DNA of 21,626 nt, taken from a virus. The notes beneath the pieces were generated by a model. It was not told the origin of the DNA and made no database searches. It saw only the letters and a program-made list of their open reading frames with translations. The position numbers and the translations under genes are program-made. Location: IMG/VR virus record IMGVR_UViG_3300006917_000174, positions 1 to 21,626 of that record; one strand, 5' to 3'. Shown one piece after another: positions 15,245 through 21,626 of the stretch (position 1 is its first letter; every line of letters begins with the position of its first letter).

Positions 15245-15252
15245 TATTTAGT
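15245..15252 (-). promoter_or_regulatory. Late promoter box ACTAAATA abutting the portal start
   Basis: Minus-strand ACTAAATA ends only 5 bases before the portal ATG, in a 28-base intergenic gap. If the box spans about -13 to -6 as in T4 late promoters, transcription would begin at or next to the A of the ATG. No Shine-Dalgarno is visible, consistent with a leaderless message or with reliance on read-through mRNA. Confidence 0.6.
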
Positions 15253-15267
15253 CCATTTCAAAAAACG

Positions 15268-15969
15268 TTATAAAAACTCAAACCCCATTGACTGATAAAC
15301 AAATTGCACCTCAAATGTCTGAAATTCATCCATTTCATGTGAAAAGTTCAACCCGCCAATAGATGTGGGGAACGCTTGTTGCAAATAATATTTGGCGATG
15401 GGTCGATGGTCAGCCGTATTAAACAACACATTTGCCACACCAGCAGCCGCGTCAGACACAATCCCGAGATTCCCCAATATAGGAGATTGTTTTCCACCGT
15501 TCACATCATAATGTGTGAGCGTTATGTCTGCATATAACCGACTATGGGACCAACCCGACGATACATTTGACGATTCTTCTCTGTTTTCGCCGTATAAATT
15601 TTTAACATTAGTAAACGGTGAATTAATAGCAGATTGCCACGTAAATAAAATATCACGTATTTTATTATTATTCGTATTGGTAAAATTCAATGTTATTGGA
15701 GCATATATTCTATTAGTTGGTATTTTAATTCTTCGTCCAAAATACCCCAACTCAGCAGATTCAACAGTGAATGCTGGCAATGTTGCGCTTTTACATACAA
15801 TATTTTTCAAATCATCAAAGTTCCAATCAGACAATTTATATGTGTTTGGACCGTTAGGCTCTAACGCAAATGAACATGTAAAATAGTTCTGGCGAGAAAG
15901 CCCGCCATTGGCTTCGATGATTTTTTTGAATTTATTAATGCTGAATGTGTCGGGAGATTTATTTGACAT
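15268..15969 (-). CDS. Second tail-tube-fold protein (diverged gp19-like paralogue)
   Basis: A 233-residue protein with the T4 gp19/tube layout: FKKIIEANGGLSRQNYFTCSF (14-34) matches the N-terminal helix-strand of tube proteins. It continues with DLKNIVCKSATLPAF, FGRRIKIPTNRIYAPITLNFTN (strand-rich) and a closing FQTFEVQFVYQS. It is longer than the gp19 next to it, Asn-rich and more AT-rich. In T4 the tube fold is also used by the tube initiators gp48 and gp54, so this may be a tube initiator, a tube tip or a minor tube subunit; its place between tube and portal does not settle which. The ATG at 15969 has only a distant AAAGG, and the hairpin upstream suggests lower expression than gp19. Confidence 0.7.
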   Translation of the reverse strand: MSNKSPDTFSINKFKKIIEANGGLSRQNYFTCSFALEPNGPNTYKLSDWNFDDLKNIVCKSATLPAFTVESAELGYFGRRIKIPTNRIYAPITLNFTNTNNNKIRDILFTWQSAINSPFTNVKNLYGENREESSNVSSGWSHSRLYADITLTHYDVNGGKQSPILGNLGIVSDAAAGVANVLFNTADHRPIAKYYLQQAFPTSIGGLNFSHEMDEFQTFEVQFVYQSMGFEFL

Positions 15970-15990
15970 GGAAGGATTGCCTTTATATAA

Positions 15991-16027
15991 TATATGGGAG
16001 TAGCCTTATCTCGACTACTCCCATATA
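15991..16027 (-). terminator. Perfect 13-bp hairpin after the tube gene
   Basis: Arms 15991-16003 and 16015-16027 are perfect complements of 13 bp around an 11-base loop, in the gap between the tube stop and the next start. On the minus strand the 3' side is AT-rich (TTATATAAAGG) rather than a pure T tract. It may be a weak terminator or a transcript-end stabiliser that raises tube over downstream expression. Confidence 0.6.
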
Positions 16028-16035
16028 GTTATATA

Positions 16036-16623
16036 TTAGACAGCGAATTGAGTAACGGATTGGCCTGCATACTCTTCACCGGGTACCCAGTATTGATACG
16101 CAAATTCGACACGGTAATCTTCGATGGCCGCATCGTTTGACCAATCTAACGGAATTGGTTCGATAGTAACCGGGAACATATCCACGAATACATACGACCG
16201 AGCAATGTTACCAGTCTTGCCGTATTGCACGACCCGACCAACACCAGAATACCCACGAGACGGTTCGCCCGTTGGTGAAGTCAACGGCATAACGTTGGTT
16301 TCACGGGTATTCATTTGTTCGAACCATGTCTCCAATGCCCGACGAACACGGAAGCCTTCGTCATTAATAATGGTGACACCAAGATTCGTGAAGGTACGCT
16401 GTGCCGCAAACTTAATTTCGCGGCCAGCATACTTGAATGGAATAAAGTTGATGTTGTTGCCGGGGATTTCAGCCAACCGACAATGAAACGGCACCAACGG
16501 CCCACCGAGGGCGTTGCCAGCCGCAATCGCGGCTGGCCAGTTGATTTCCATGCGAAACAGAGACGGTCTAGCGCCACCATCTAACATCTTTTCTTTGAAT
16601 TCAGTAATATTTGGGAATGCCAT
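16036..16623 (-). CDS. 19: Tail tube protein, gp19
   Basis: A 195-residue protein; T4 gp19 is 163. It follows the family pattern: FKEKMLDGGARPSLFRMEI (9-27) as the N-terminal helix and first strand, a mid-protein FAAQRTFTNLGVTIINDEGF where T4 has a D-R-T-F stretch followed by V-T-V-M-N-D-E, then FPVTIEPIPLDWSND and a closing YRVEFAYQYW. It polymerises into the inner tail tube under the sheath. It lies directly after the sheath with its own late promoter box, and is followed by a strong hairpin. A second, diverged tube-like gene comes next. Confidence 0.95.
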   Translation of the reverse strand: MAFPNITEFKEKMLDGGARPSLFRMEINWPAAIAAGNALGGPLVPFHCRLAEIPGNNINFIPFKYAGREIKFAAQRTFTNLGVTIINDEGFRVRRALETWFEQMNTRETNVMPLTSPTGEPSRGYSGVGRVVQYGKTGNIARSYVFVDMFPVTIEPIPLDWSNDAAIEDYRVEFAYQYWVPGEEYAGQSVTQFAV

Positions 16624-16646
16624 AATTGTTTATTCTCCCTACTCCT

Positions 16647-16654
16647 TATTTAGA
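16647..16654 (-). promoter_or_regulatory. Late promoter box TCTAAATA before the tube gene
   Basis: Minus-strand TCTAAATA in the 37-base gap between sheath stop and tube start, 23 bases before the tube ATG. An AGGGAG Shine-Dalgarno lies between box and ATG, leaving a short leader. This would let the tube be made separately from the sheath. Confidence 0.7.
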
Positions 16655-16660
16655 TGGTCT

Positions 16661-18808
16661 TTAGCCTAGATTTGTGACGACTTCATTAAACGCCACATCC
16701 GAACGCACCGCCACAAAATTCAGGGCAATGAAGTTGATGCTGTGAATTGGCTTCACGTAAATATCGGCCCGGAACTCACCGCGATCAATCGCGTCCTTCG
16801 GATTGTTTGTTTCATCACACACCACATAAAAATCAGTGATGCCACGACGACCCTTGACTGAGCGAAGATACGGCTCAACCAATGAAACAAACGCTTGACG
16901 TGTGTAGGAATCGTTTTGCTCGAATAACTGCTGTTCAGCCGAACGCTTGATTGTCTTTTCCAGCACAATGAAGAGCCGACGAACATTGATACGGTCAAAC
17001 GCACTGGGCTTGTTCAGCAAGGTCTTATCGCCATACAATACCGTGCCCTGACCGGGGAAGGACACCACCGGGTTAATACCATTCCGATACAGATCGTCAC
17101 GTTGTGCCTGATTTGGATTAAATGGTAACTTCACCACGTTCTTAATCTGGCCGCGTGAGAAACCGGCTGGTGAGAACCACGCTTCTGAAGTCTGATCCGT
17201 ACGAACCGCGCAACCGGCCACATCGCCATTGAGCGGAACATACCGATACATGTCGTTATACTTATCGTATTGATACTTCCAACCGCTATCTAACACAGCA
17301 TAGCTGGTCGAAGGCAGTCGATTACGATACGCAACGATATCGTCAACTTCACTACCCGCGTTCGATACTACCGCATCCTTATCGGGTGAGAAGAACGCCA
17401 TGGAGAACATCTTCGGCTCGACAATGTTTGAGATAATATACGTCGCTAATACAGAATTGGCGCTTGCACCTAACACAAACGAGGTTTCAACTTGTTCGCT
17501 GGCGAAGAAGTCATACCCACGCTCAAGGTCAGCAATGCTCACGTCGCCGCCGTCAACACCGCCATAGAGGCTGGACGCGTCAACAAGCACAGGGGCATCA
17601 AACGCGACCCCAGCAGCAGATGAACCCCAGTTTGTACCACTAACTGAATGATCTAACCACCACACATACTTGGAGTTACGATTCATGACCGTCTTGTAGT
17701 AGTTGTTGCCGCCGTTCTCGGTCTTGGCGTCAGCAGCCTTGCTCACGTAGCCGAACCGCTCAAGCACCGTCCCGGCCACACCGGTAAATTGACCATCTTC
17801 GTCAACAACCACGACGTGCATTTCATCTAATGAGCCGCCCATGGCTGATGCAAACGTTGATGTTCCCGGCGCACCATTGAACAAACTAGCATACTTCCAC
17901 TTCCGATCAAACGGCTGACCAGCTACATCCGAAGAAAACGCCGCACTAATGGTTGCCGCCGTACCGTTGGACGCCAATGTTGCAATTGAACGCTGTTCAC
18001 GCACAGACGCAACATTCACGGTGATAATATCACCAACCTGCATAAAGCCTGCGACGTTTGCCGCAAAGGTCACCGCAGTGCCGTTTGATGTAATGTTTGC
18101 ACTCACCACACCATTCGCAACACCTGTAGAGCCAAGCTGTGCATACGCATTCGCACCTGAGCAGATTTCGACGCGCAAGCTGTTGCCCAACACACCGGGA
18201 TACTTAGCTGACCAATTTCCAGTTGATGCTTCACCGTTCTGGAACGTGGCATCATAATGGTCTTGGTTTTTGACATATAAGCCATACGAAAAACCATTAC
18301 CAGAGGTGACAGCAGTCGATGGAATATTTGTTAGTAAAATCGCCGTTGAATTTGTCACAGACGAAACCGTTACGACTGCGTTTGCCGTAGCGTTCGAAAC
18401 ATTAATCGCTACGCCAGTGAACAGGCTCATAGCTTGGGCGTTCGCCCCAGCTACGGTCATCGTCTTGCTTGATGTATTAATCGTGAATGTCGCAGATGCG
18501 TTAATCGCCGTCGCGCTTACGCCCGATGTGGCGGCAAGTGCGTGTGATGGATTCACTACACGAACAACGCGCAATGAATTGCTGTAAGCTAAGAAGTTTG
18601 CAGCGGTAAAGAAATAATCAGCCGTGTTCGAATCTGGCTTCCAATATTGGTTGACTAAATCCTCTTCGGACGACACGGTATGAACTTCATCAACCGGACC
18701 CCACCGAAAATTACCTGCAATTGCACCCTCAGTCAGCGCAACCTGACCAATGGCTAATGTCTTATCAATTTCTGAAACTTTAATTCCGGGGCTGACTTGC
18801 GTTGCCAT
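16661..18808 (-). CDS. 18: Contractile tail sheath protein, gp18
   Basis: A 715-residue sheath protein (T4 gp18 is 659). The N-terminus, SPGIKVSEIDKT at 6-17, is the conserved opening that links sheath subunits. A core segment YVKNQDHYDATF...KYPGVLGNSLRVEIC (178-216) and the C-terminal half, with GQGTVLYGDKTL and a final D-V-A-F-N-E-V, are typical of T4-like sheaths. About 90 Ala/Thr/Asn-rich, beta-type residues (roughly 90-176) and a second such stretch (about 233-293) look like extra surface domains. The subunits assemble around the gp19 tube and contract during injection. It starts at an ATG with AGGAG Shine-Dalgarno and has its own late promoter box. High expression is expected for a structural protein. 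Confidence 0.95.
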   Translation of the reverse strand: MATQVSPGIKVSEIDKTLAIGQVALTEGAIAGNFRWGPVDEVHTVSSEEDLVNQYWKPDSNTADYFFTAANFLAYSNSLRVVRVVNPSHALAATSGVSATAINASATFTINTSSKTMTVAGANAQAMSLFTGVAINVSNATANAVVTVSSVTNSTAILLTNIPSTAVTSGNGFSYGLYVKNQDHYDATFQNGEASTGNWSAKYPGVLGNSLRVEICSGANAYAQLGSTGVANGVVSANITSNGTAVTFAANVAGFMQVGDIITVNVASVREQRSIATLASNGTAATISAAFSSDVAGQPFDRKWKYASLFNGAPGTSTFASAMGGSLDEMHVVVVDEDGQFTGVAGTVLERFGYVSKAADAKTENGGNNYYKTVMNRNSKYVWWLDHSVSGTNWGSSAAGVAFDAPVLVDASSLYGGVDGGDVSIADLERGYDFFASEQVETSFVLGASANSVLATYIISNIVEPKMFSMAFFSPDKDAVVSNAGSEVDDIVAYRNRLPSTSYAVLDSGWKYQYDKYNDMYRYVPLNGDVAGCAVRTDQTSEAWFSPAGFSRGQIKNVVKLPFNPNQAQRDDLYRNGINPVVSFPGQGTVLYGDKTLLNKPSAFDRINVRRLFIVLEKTIKRSAEQQLFEQNDSYTRQAFVSLVEPYLRSVKGRRGITDFYVVCDETNNPKDAIDRGEFRADIYVKPIHSINFIALNFVAVRSDVAFNEVVTNLG

Positions 18809-18873
18809 ATGGACACTCCTGTAAACTGCAAACGATATCGATTGATAGTTAAACCGTAGTTAAACTCAATTGA

Positions 18874-18881
18874 TATTTAGT
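18874..18881 (-). promoter_or_regulatory. Late promoter box ACTAAATA before the sheath gene
   Basis: Minus-strand ACTAAATA, 65 bases upstream of the sheath ATG, in the 84-base gap after the terminase. It matches seven other [C/A]TAAATA boxes here and resembles the T4 late consensus TATAAATA read by gp55. The sheath ATG itself has an AGGAG Shine-Dalgarno. Confidence 0.7.
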
Positions 18882-18892
18882 AAAACGTGTCG

Positions 18893-20134
18893 TTAGAAAT
18901 TATCGTCCCCAAATTCATCCTTGAAGGTTCCGCCTATCAGCCATGAAGAATCGTCGTCATACCCATTAATATCCATAATACCAAACGGAAATGGTTCAAC
19001 TTCTTTTGGTTTCGCATCAGGAAGAATGTTATGATGAGATGGCACATCATCATTTTCCGGAGCTTCCGTTTGGATATACGCATCTAATACACGCGCATTT
19101 GTAATTTCGGTGAAGTTTGGTTGGAGGGAAATCCATCCAAACATGACAAGCGGCATGACTAAGTCATCATGATGATTCACTTCGGCTCGATAGGTCGAAC
19201 CGGATTGGACGAATGCCGATAATTGTTGAATGATTCGATAGTCGTTCAAAATCAATTGTTTGTTTTCGACCAAGGCTTTAATCACGGCACACCCACTGCG
19301 CTTGACACCAGTGGTCATTCGCAATCCTAAATGCCGCTGCACACGAGAGTTGAATACCAACCGCTGCCCAAGCCACTTTTCTGTCATAGTGGCCATGAAT
19401 CGTGGATACTCAAAATCACGCCACATGATAAAGGCCACATCGCGTCCAATATCCATAACTTCAACCATCAGCCACGGCATATTATATCGTTTCGCATAAT
19501 GCATTAAAACTTGTGGGAACTCGATGGTGGATATTTTATTATTGGCATATGTGGCAACAACACGATATGGTATCTGTGTTACATCTGCAATAACAAACGT
19601 GGAGTAATCTAATCCTTGACCAGATGCCGTATCGACCAACATGATGTAATTATGGTCTTTTTCTGGTTCAAAGAATTCTGTATAACCATCTTCCGACGTT
19701 GATATCGGTTTTTTATGGACCAACGATTTCAACACATCGGGACGAATCAATGTATATTGTGTTGAAAGGAACGAACAATTATGAGAAATAACGCTGCCGC
19801 TATTATATAATGAACCATCAGCAACATTAATCGGGTCGAATACCCATTCTTCGTATGATGGTGAAATGTATGTGATAACATGATCGTGGTTATCTATACC
19901 ACAAATTTTAGTTCCATTAAAACAATCAGCTACTTTTAACCAACCAGTTGGTGTTAATAATAAATGTTCTAATGTAGCAACTAAAAAACTTCCGTCTTCA
20001 AATTCAAGTCTTTTTGCTAATTTTTTTTGTTTGTTGACCCCATCAAACTTTTTAAACCCCGAAGGTGTTAAAATCTCATACCGGTCATTCGCACGAAAAA
20101 TATTAGGCTGCATATAATTGTTCATATAAATCAT
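18893..20134 (-). CDS. 17: Large terminase C-terminal half (gp17 nuclease) preceded by intein C-fragment
   Basis: A 413-residue protein in the +1 frame relative to the ATPase half, overlapping its end by up to 32 bases. Residues 1-119 are an intein C-fragment; Cys120 starts the C-extein with CSFLSTQYTL, the sequence expected right after FAQEYE in an intact gp17. The RNase H-like packaging nuclease follows, with acidic residues in MLVDTASGQGLDYSTF (Asp168), LMVEVMDIG (Glu225) and NHHDDLVMP (Asp323/324), matching the D-E-D triad of T4 gp17. The C-terminal tail is acidic. Three in-frame ATGs (20134, 20125, 20113) could start it; none has a clear Shine-Dalgarno, so coupling to translation of the upstream half is likely. 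Confidence 0.94.
   Translation of the reverse strand: MIYMNNYMQPNIFRANDRYEILTPSGFKKFDGVNKQKKLAKRLEFEDGSFLVATLEHLLLTPTGWLKVADCFNGTKICGIDNHDHVITYISPSYEEWVFDPINVADGSLYNSGSVISHNCSFLSTQYTLIRPDVLKSLVHKKPISTSEDGYTEFFEPEKDHNYIMLVDTASGQGLDYSTFVIADVTQIPYRVVATYANNKISTIEFPQVLMHYAKRYNMPWLMVEVMDIGRDVAFIMWRDFEYPRFMATMTEKWLGQRLVFNSRVQRHLGLRMTTGVKRSGCAVIKALVENKQLILNDYRIIQQLSAFVQSGSTYRAEVNHHDDLVMPLVMFGWISLQPNFTEITNARVLDAYIQTEAPENDDVPSHHNILPDAKPKEVEPFPFGIMDINGYDDDSSWLIGGTFKDEFGDDNF
19778..20134 (-). other. Split-intein C-fragment (IntC) of the TerL intein
   Basis: 112-119 residues depending on which ATG is used. Visible Hint parts: YEILTPSGFKKFDGV near the start; a block B-like region LEFEDGSFLVATLEHLLLTPTGW (a T-x-E-H in place of the usual T-x-x-H); a late strand FDPINVADGSLY; and the splice junction VISHN before Cys. 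Counterparts in AceL-TerL are the I-L-S-P-N-G-F stretch, Y-D-P-I-N-V and V-V-S-H-N-C, so the two are close relatives. There is no room for an endonuclease domain. By hand count 19861-20100 is 78/240 G+C, against 78/180 for 20221-20400, so the intein is more AT-rich than its extein. Confidence 0.92.
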
Positions 20135-21011
20135 GTATCGTTATCATTCGTATATGACCAGTCAACGTATCACGAACGGTTAGAATAGTTTCAGGCCCAA
20201 CGCACTCGTACTCTTGCGCAAATTTCTCTGGACCGCCAATGTTACGAATCGTATCAAGCTTCCACGCCTCATCACGCCCCGGCACTTCACTCCAATGCAC
20301 GAACAATGGTTTGAAGTCGTTGTTTTTTTGTTCGGCATCCATCCAGAATTTATGAAAAAGATTCATACCATTCGGGGTGGACACCATAATAATTTTAGTT
20401 TCTTTACCGGAGGTAATGGTCGGGAATGTCGATGCATAAAATTCATTCGCGATGTTTTCTGGAACGAAGGCGAACTCATCAAGCAGAAGCACATTGTAAC
20501 TACCTCCACGAACGGCACTCGATGATGTGGCAGCAGCAAATGCGACGGAACCATTCGCTAATTCAATTTCAAGACGCGCCCAACGACGCACTCCTTGTTG
20601 AAGAAAACGCGGCAAATTTTCATAAGCTAGCTTTAATCGTCCTAATAAATCAACCGCAATCTTCTGTTTATTTGCCGAAATGCACACGCGCACATTCACA
20701 TTAAAGAGAATGTAATATAGGAAATAACCGATAACGGTTGTCGATTTCCCTACCTGACGGCTGCACATCGTGATGTTAAACCGATTCTCGTGATAATTGC
20801 GGACCATGTTCTCTTGAAATGGCCACATCTCAAACGGAACCAGCCCTTTATCTACATGAATAATCTTGACGTAATTTTTAATAAAATAAACAGGATCTTC
20901 TTTACACTTGACAAATTCCCGCAATTCATCGACGGTATAACTATATGTCGATTGAGCCGCAGGTAGTTGTTCGTTATTTTTAAACGGTGTTGCTTCTCGT
21001 TGTTTGCTCAT
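20103..21011 (-). CDS. 17: Large terminase N-terminal half (gp17 ATPase) with intein N-fragment
   Basis: A 302-residue protein. Residues 1-269 are the packaging ATPase of T4 gp17: adenine/Q-motif region around WPFQENMV (63-70), Walker A CSRQVGKST (83-91), Walker B VLLLDEFAF (174-182) and coupling motif STPNG (211-215). The helicase-like half ends at FAQEYE, exactly where gp17 relatives continue with a short C/A-F-L stretch into the nuclease. Instead, residue 270 is a Cys starting a 33-residue intein N-fragment that ends in a TAA stop. The nuclease half is in the overlapping downstream gene. The start ATG at 21011 has only weak Shine-Dalgarno potential. Inference: protein trans-splicing joins the 269-residue ATPase to the 294-residue nuclease, giving a 563-residue TerL (T4 gp17 is 610). 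Confidence 0.95.
   Translation of the reverse strand: MSKQREATPFKNNEQLPAAQSTYSYTVDELREFVKCKEDPVYFIKNYVKIIHVDKGLVPFEMWPFQENMVRNYHENRFNITMCSRQVGKSTTVIGYFLYYILFNVNVRVCISANKQKIAVDLLGRLKLAYENLPRFLQQGVRRWARLEIELANGSVAFAAATSSSAVRGGSYNVLLLDEFAFVPENIANEFYASTFPTITSGKETKIIMVSTPNGMNLFHKFWMDAEQKNNDFKPLFVHWSEVPGRDEAWKLDTIRNIGGPEKFAQEYECVGPETILTVRDTLTGHIRMITIHDLYEQLYAA
20106..20204 (-). other. Split-intein N-fragment (IntN) of the TerL intein
   Basis: Thirty-three residues from Cys270 of the N-terminal terminase gene to its stop. It opens CVGPETILTV, a Hint block A (Cys1, then T-x-L at positions 6-8), and closes with ITIHDLYEQL. AceL-TerL IntN is only about 25 residues, opens C-V-x-G-D-T and ends with a similar D-L-Y-x-x-L stretch, so length, insertion point and end sequence agree. 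Most natural split inteins have an N-fragment of about 90-100 residues, so this is the atypical kind. The upstream extein residues are Q-E-Y-E. Confidence 0.92.
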
Positions 21012-21020
21012 ACTATAATA

Positions 21021-21509
21021 TTACTGACGGTCTTTTGATATCATGCGCAATAGTTCTTCGCTCGTACCAGAAAACACGACACCTTGTTGAATGTTGACAC
21101 TACCGGGAGGTGGTGCGGAAATCGCCTTTGTGGCCAACCGTGTCTCAGCCGCAATTTTATGAATACTTTGTAATTCTCGATGTGCCTCTACGGTTGCCTG
21201 TACAAGCTTTGCGACGACTTCAAACGACCGTGGCGAGTCTGTTTGTGTCGCCACATCCGTTGCTCGATGTAACGCAGTTTGTGCATCTTCGACAATGCTC
21301 TTGATGGCAGTGCGTGAATATTCGAAATCTTCTTTCGCAATCTTTTCCTCGTGTGTTTCTTCGACCGGCGCTGGGGTTTGTGCTGCGTCTATAGTCTGCA
21401 AAGCCTGAATAGGTGACACATCAACGATGTCGTTTGTTGTCGGAGACACACTTTTCGTTTCAACAATTTCAAAAATCGCATCAAGGGTATCTTTTGTATT
21501 GTCATTCAT
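21021..21509 (-). CDS. 16: Terminase small subunit, gp16-like
   Basis: A 162-residue protein, close in size to T4 gp16 (164). The N-terminal third is Thr/Pro/Glu-rich and probably disordered. From about residue 59 there is a helical core beginning DFEYSRTAIKSIVEDAQ and running through PRSFEVVAKLVQATVEAHREL to about residue 120; this DFEY...PR.YEV pattern is typical of the gp16 family. In T4 gp16 forms a ring, recognises DNA and stimulates the gp17 packaging motor. It starts by TAATG overlap with the preceding gene and lies 9 bases before the large terminase, the usual pairing. The identification rests on the core pattern, the length and the neighbour. Confidence 0.85.
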   Translation of the reverse strand: MNDNTKDTLDAIFEIVETKSVSPTTNDIVDVSPIQALQTIDAAQTPAPVEETHEEKIAKEDFEYSRTAIKSIVEDAQTALHRATDVATQTDSPRSFEVVAKLVQATVEAHRELQSIHKIAAETRLATKAISAPPPGSVNIQQGVVFSGTSEELLRMISKDRQ

Positions 21510-21626
21510 TAGTTCACCACATCTTCACCAGTAAAAACATTGGCCACTTTACCGTCAGCATATTCAGTAATTGTTACATTTGCCGTCACCGGTCGGGTCG
21601 GCGCAACATCGGGTGGAACAGGAACC
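21509..21626 (-). CDS. C-terminal end of an unidentified protein (cut by window edge)
   Basis: Reading the minus strand from the right edge gives 38 residues ending in EDVVN and a TAA stop. The last base of that stop is the first base of the next gene's ATG (TAATG overlap), so the two are translationally coupled. The visible part is rich in Pro, Val and Thr and shows no motif I recognise. In T4-like phages the genes before the small terminase are neck and tail-completion genes (13, 14, 15), so a structural role is possible, but only from position. Start and length are outside the window. Confidence 0.6.
   Translation of the reverse strand, partial: VPVPPDVAPTRPVTANVTITEYADGKVANVFTGEDVVN

Noticed and set aside
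18893-21011. Terminase interpreted as a simple frameshifted pseudogene
   Set aside because: The break falls exactly at the split point of a known split-intein class, all ATPase, nuclease and splice residues are intact, and each half has an ATG.
1-21626. tRNA genes, CRISPR arrays, insertion sequences
   Set aside because: Genes are packed with short gaps and no cloverleaf, regular spaced repeats or transposase was seen.

Overview
This window is a late-gene and replication segment of a T4-like myophage, almost certainly marine. Every supportable gene lies on the minus strand, so transcription runs from the right edge to the left. Recognisable T4 homologues appear in this order: gp16 (small terminase), gp17 (large terminase), gp18 (sheath), gp19 (tube), gp20 (portal), two gp67-like core proteins, gp21 (prohead protease), gp22 (scaffold), gp23 (major capsid), uvsY, uvsW and gp55 (late sigma factor). 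The capsid genes followed directly by uvsY-uvsW-55 is the arrangement known from T4-like cyanophages and related marine phages. The host cannot be read from this sequence.

Right part (21626 to about 15240): a cut-off gene of unknown function, the packaging genes, then sheath, tube and a second, diverged tube-like protein. The large terminase is encoded in two overlapping frames. The upstream frame ends in a 33-residue intein N-fragment. The downstream frame opens with a roughly 112-119-residue intein C-fragment ending in His-Asn before a Cys. This is an atypically split intein with the same host gene and same break position as the AceL-TerL intein. Active terminase should form by protein trans-splicing.

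Middle part (15239 to 8092): the head module. The portal is followed by tandem gp67-like genes (one fused to extra domains), a beta-rich unknown protein, the prohead protease, a very acidic scaffold and the major capsid protein, which is closed by a terminator. Below it lie two overlapping homing endonuclease genes, an HNH type and a Vsr-like/EDxHD type. The second family is the one associated with fractured genes and split inteins.

Left part (5738 to 1): a small protein-kinase-like protein, a class I methyltransferase, a tube-fold structural protein, uvsY, and a broken uvsW. The uvsW helicase is in two pieces separated by a virion-type gene with its own late promoter and terminator. The N-terminal piece ends in a non-helicase tail that looks like Hint/intein sequence. 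The C-terminal piece needs a +1 frameshift at a TAT-TGA-C site to be read in full. A small Sm-like protein and the start of gp55 finish the window.

Regulation: eight boxes of the form [C/A]TAAATA lie on the minus strand just upstream of genes. They fit T4-type late promoters read by the gp55 encoded at the left edge. Two of them, before the portal and the kinase-like gene, sit 5-6 bases from the start codon with no Shine-Dalgarno sequence, suggesting leaderless messages. No stretch longer than 300 bases lacks a gene, and I saw no tRNA, CRISPR array or insertion sequence.
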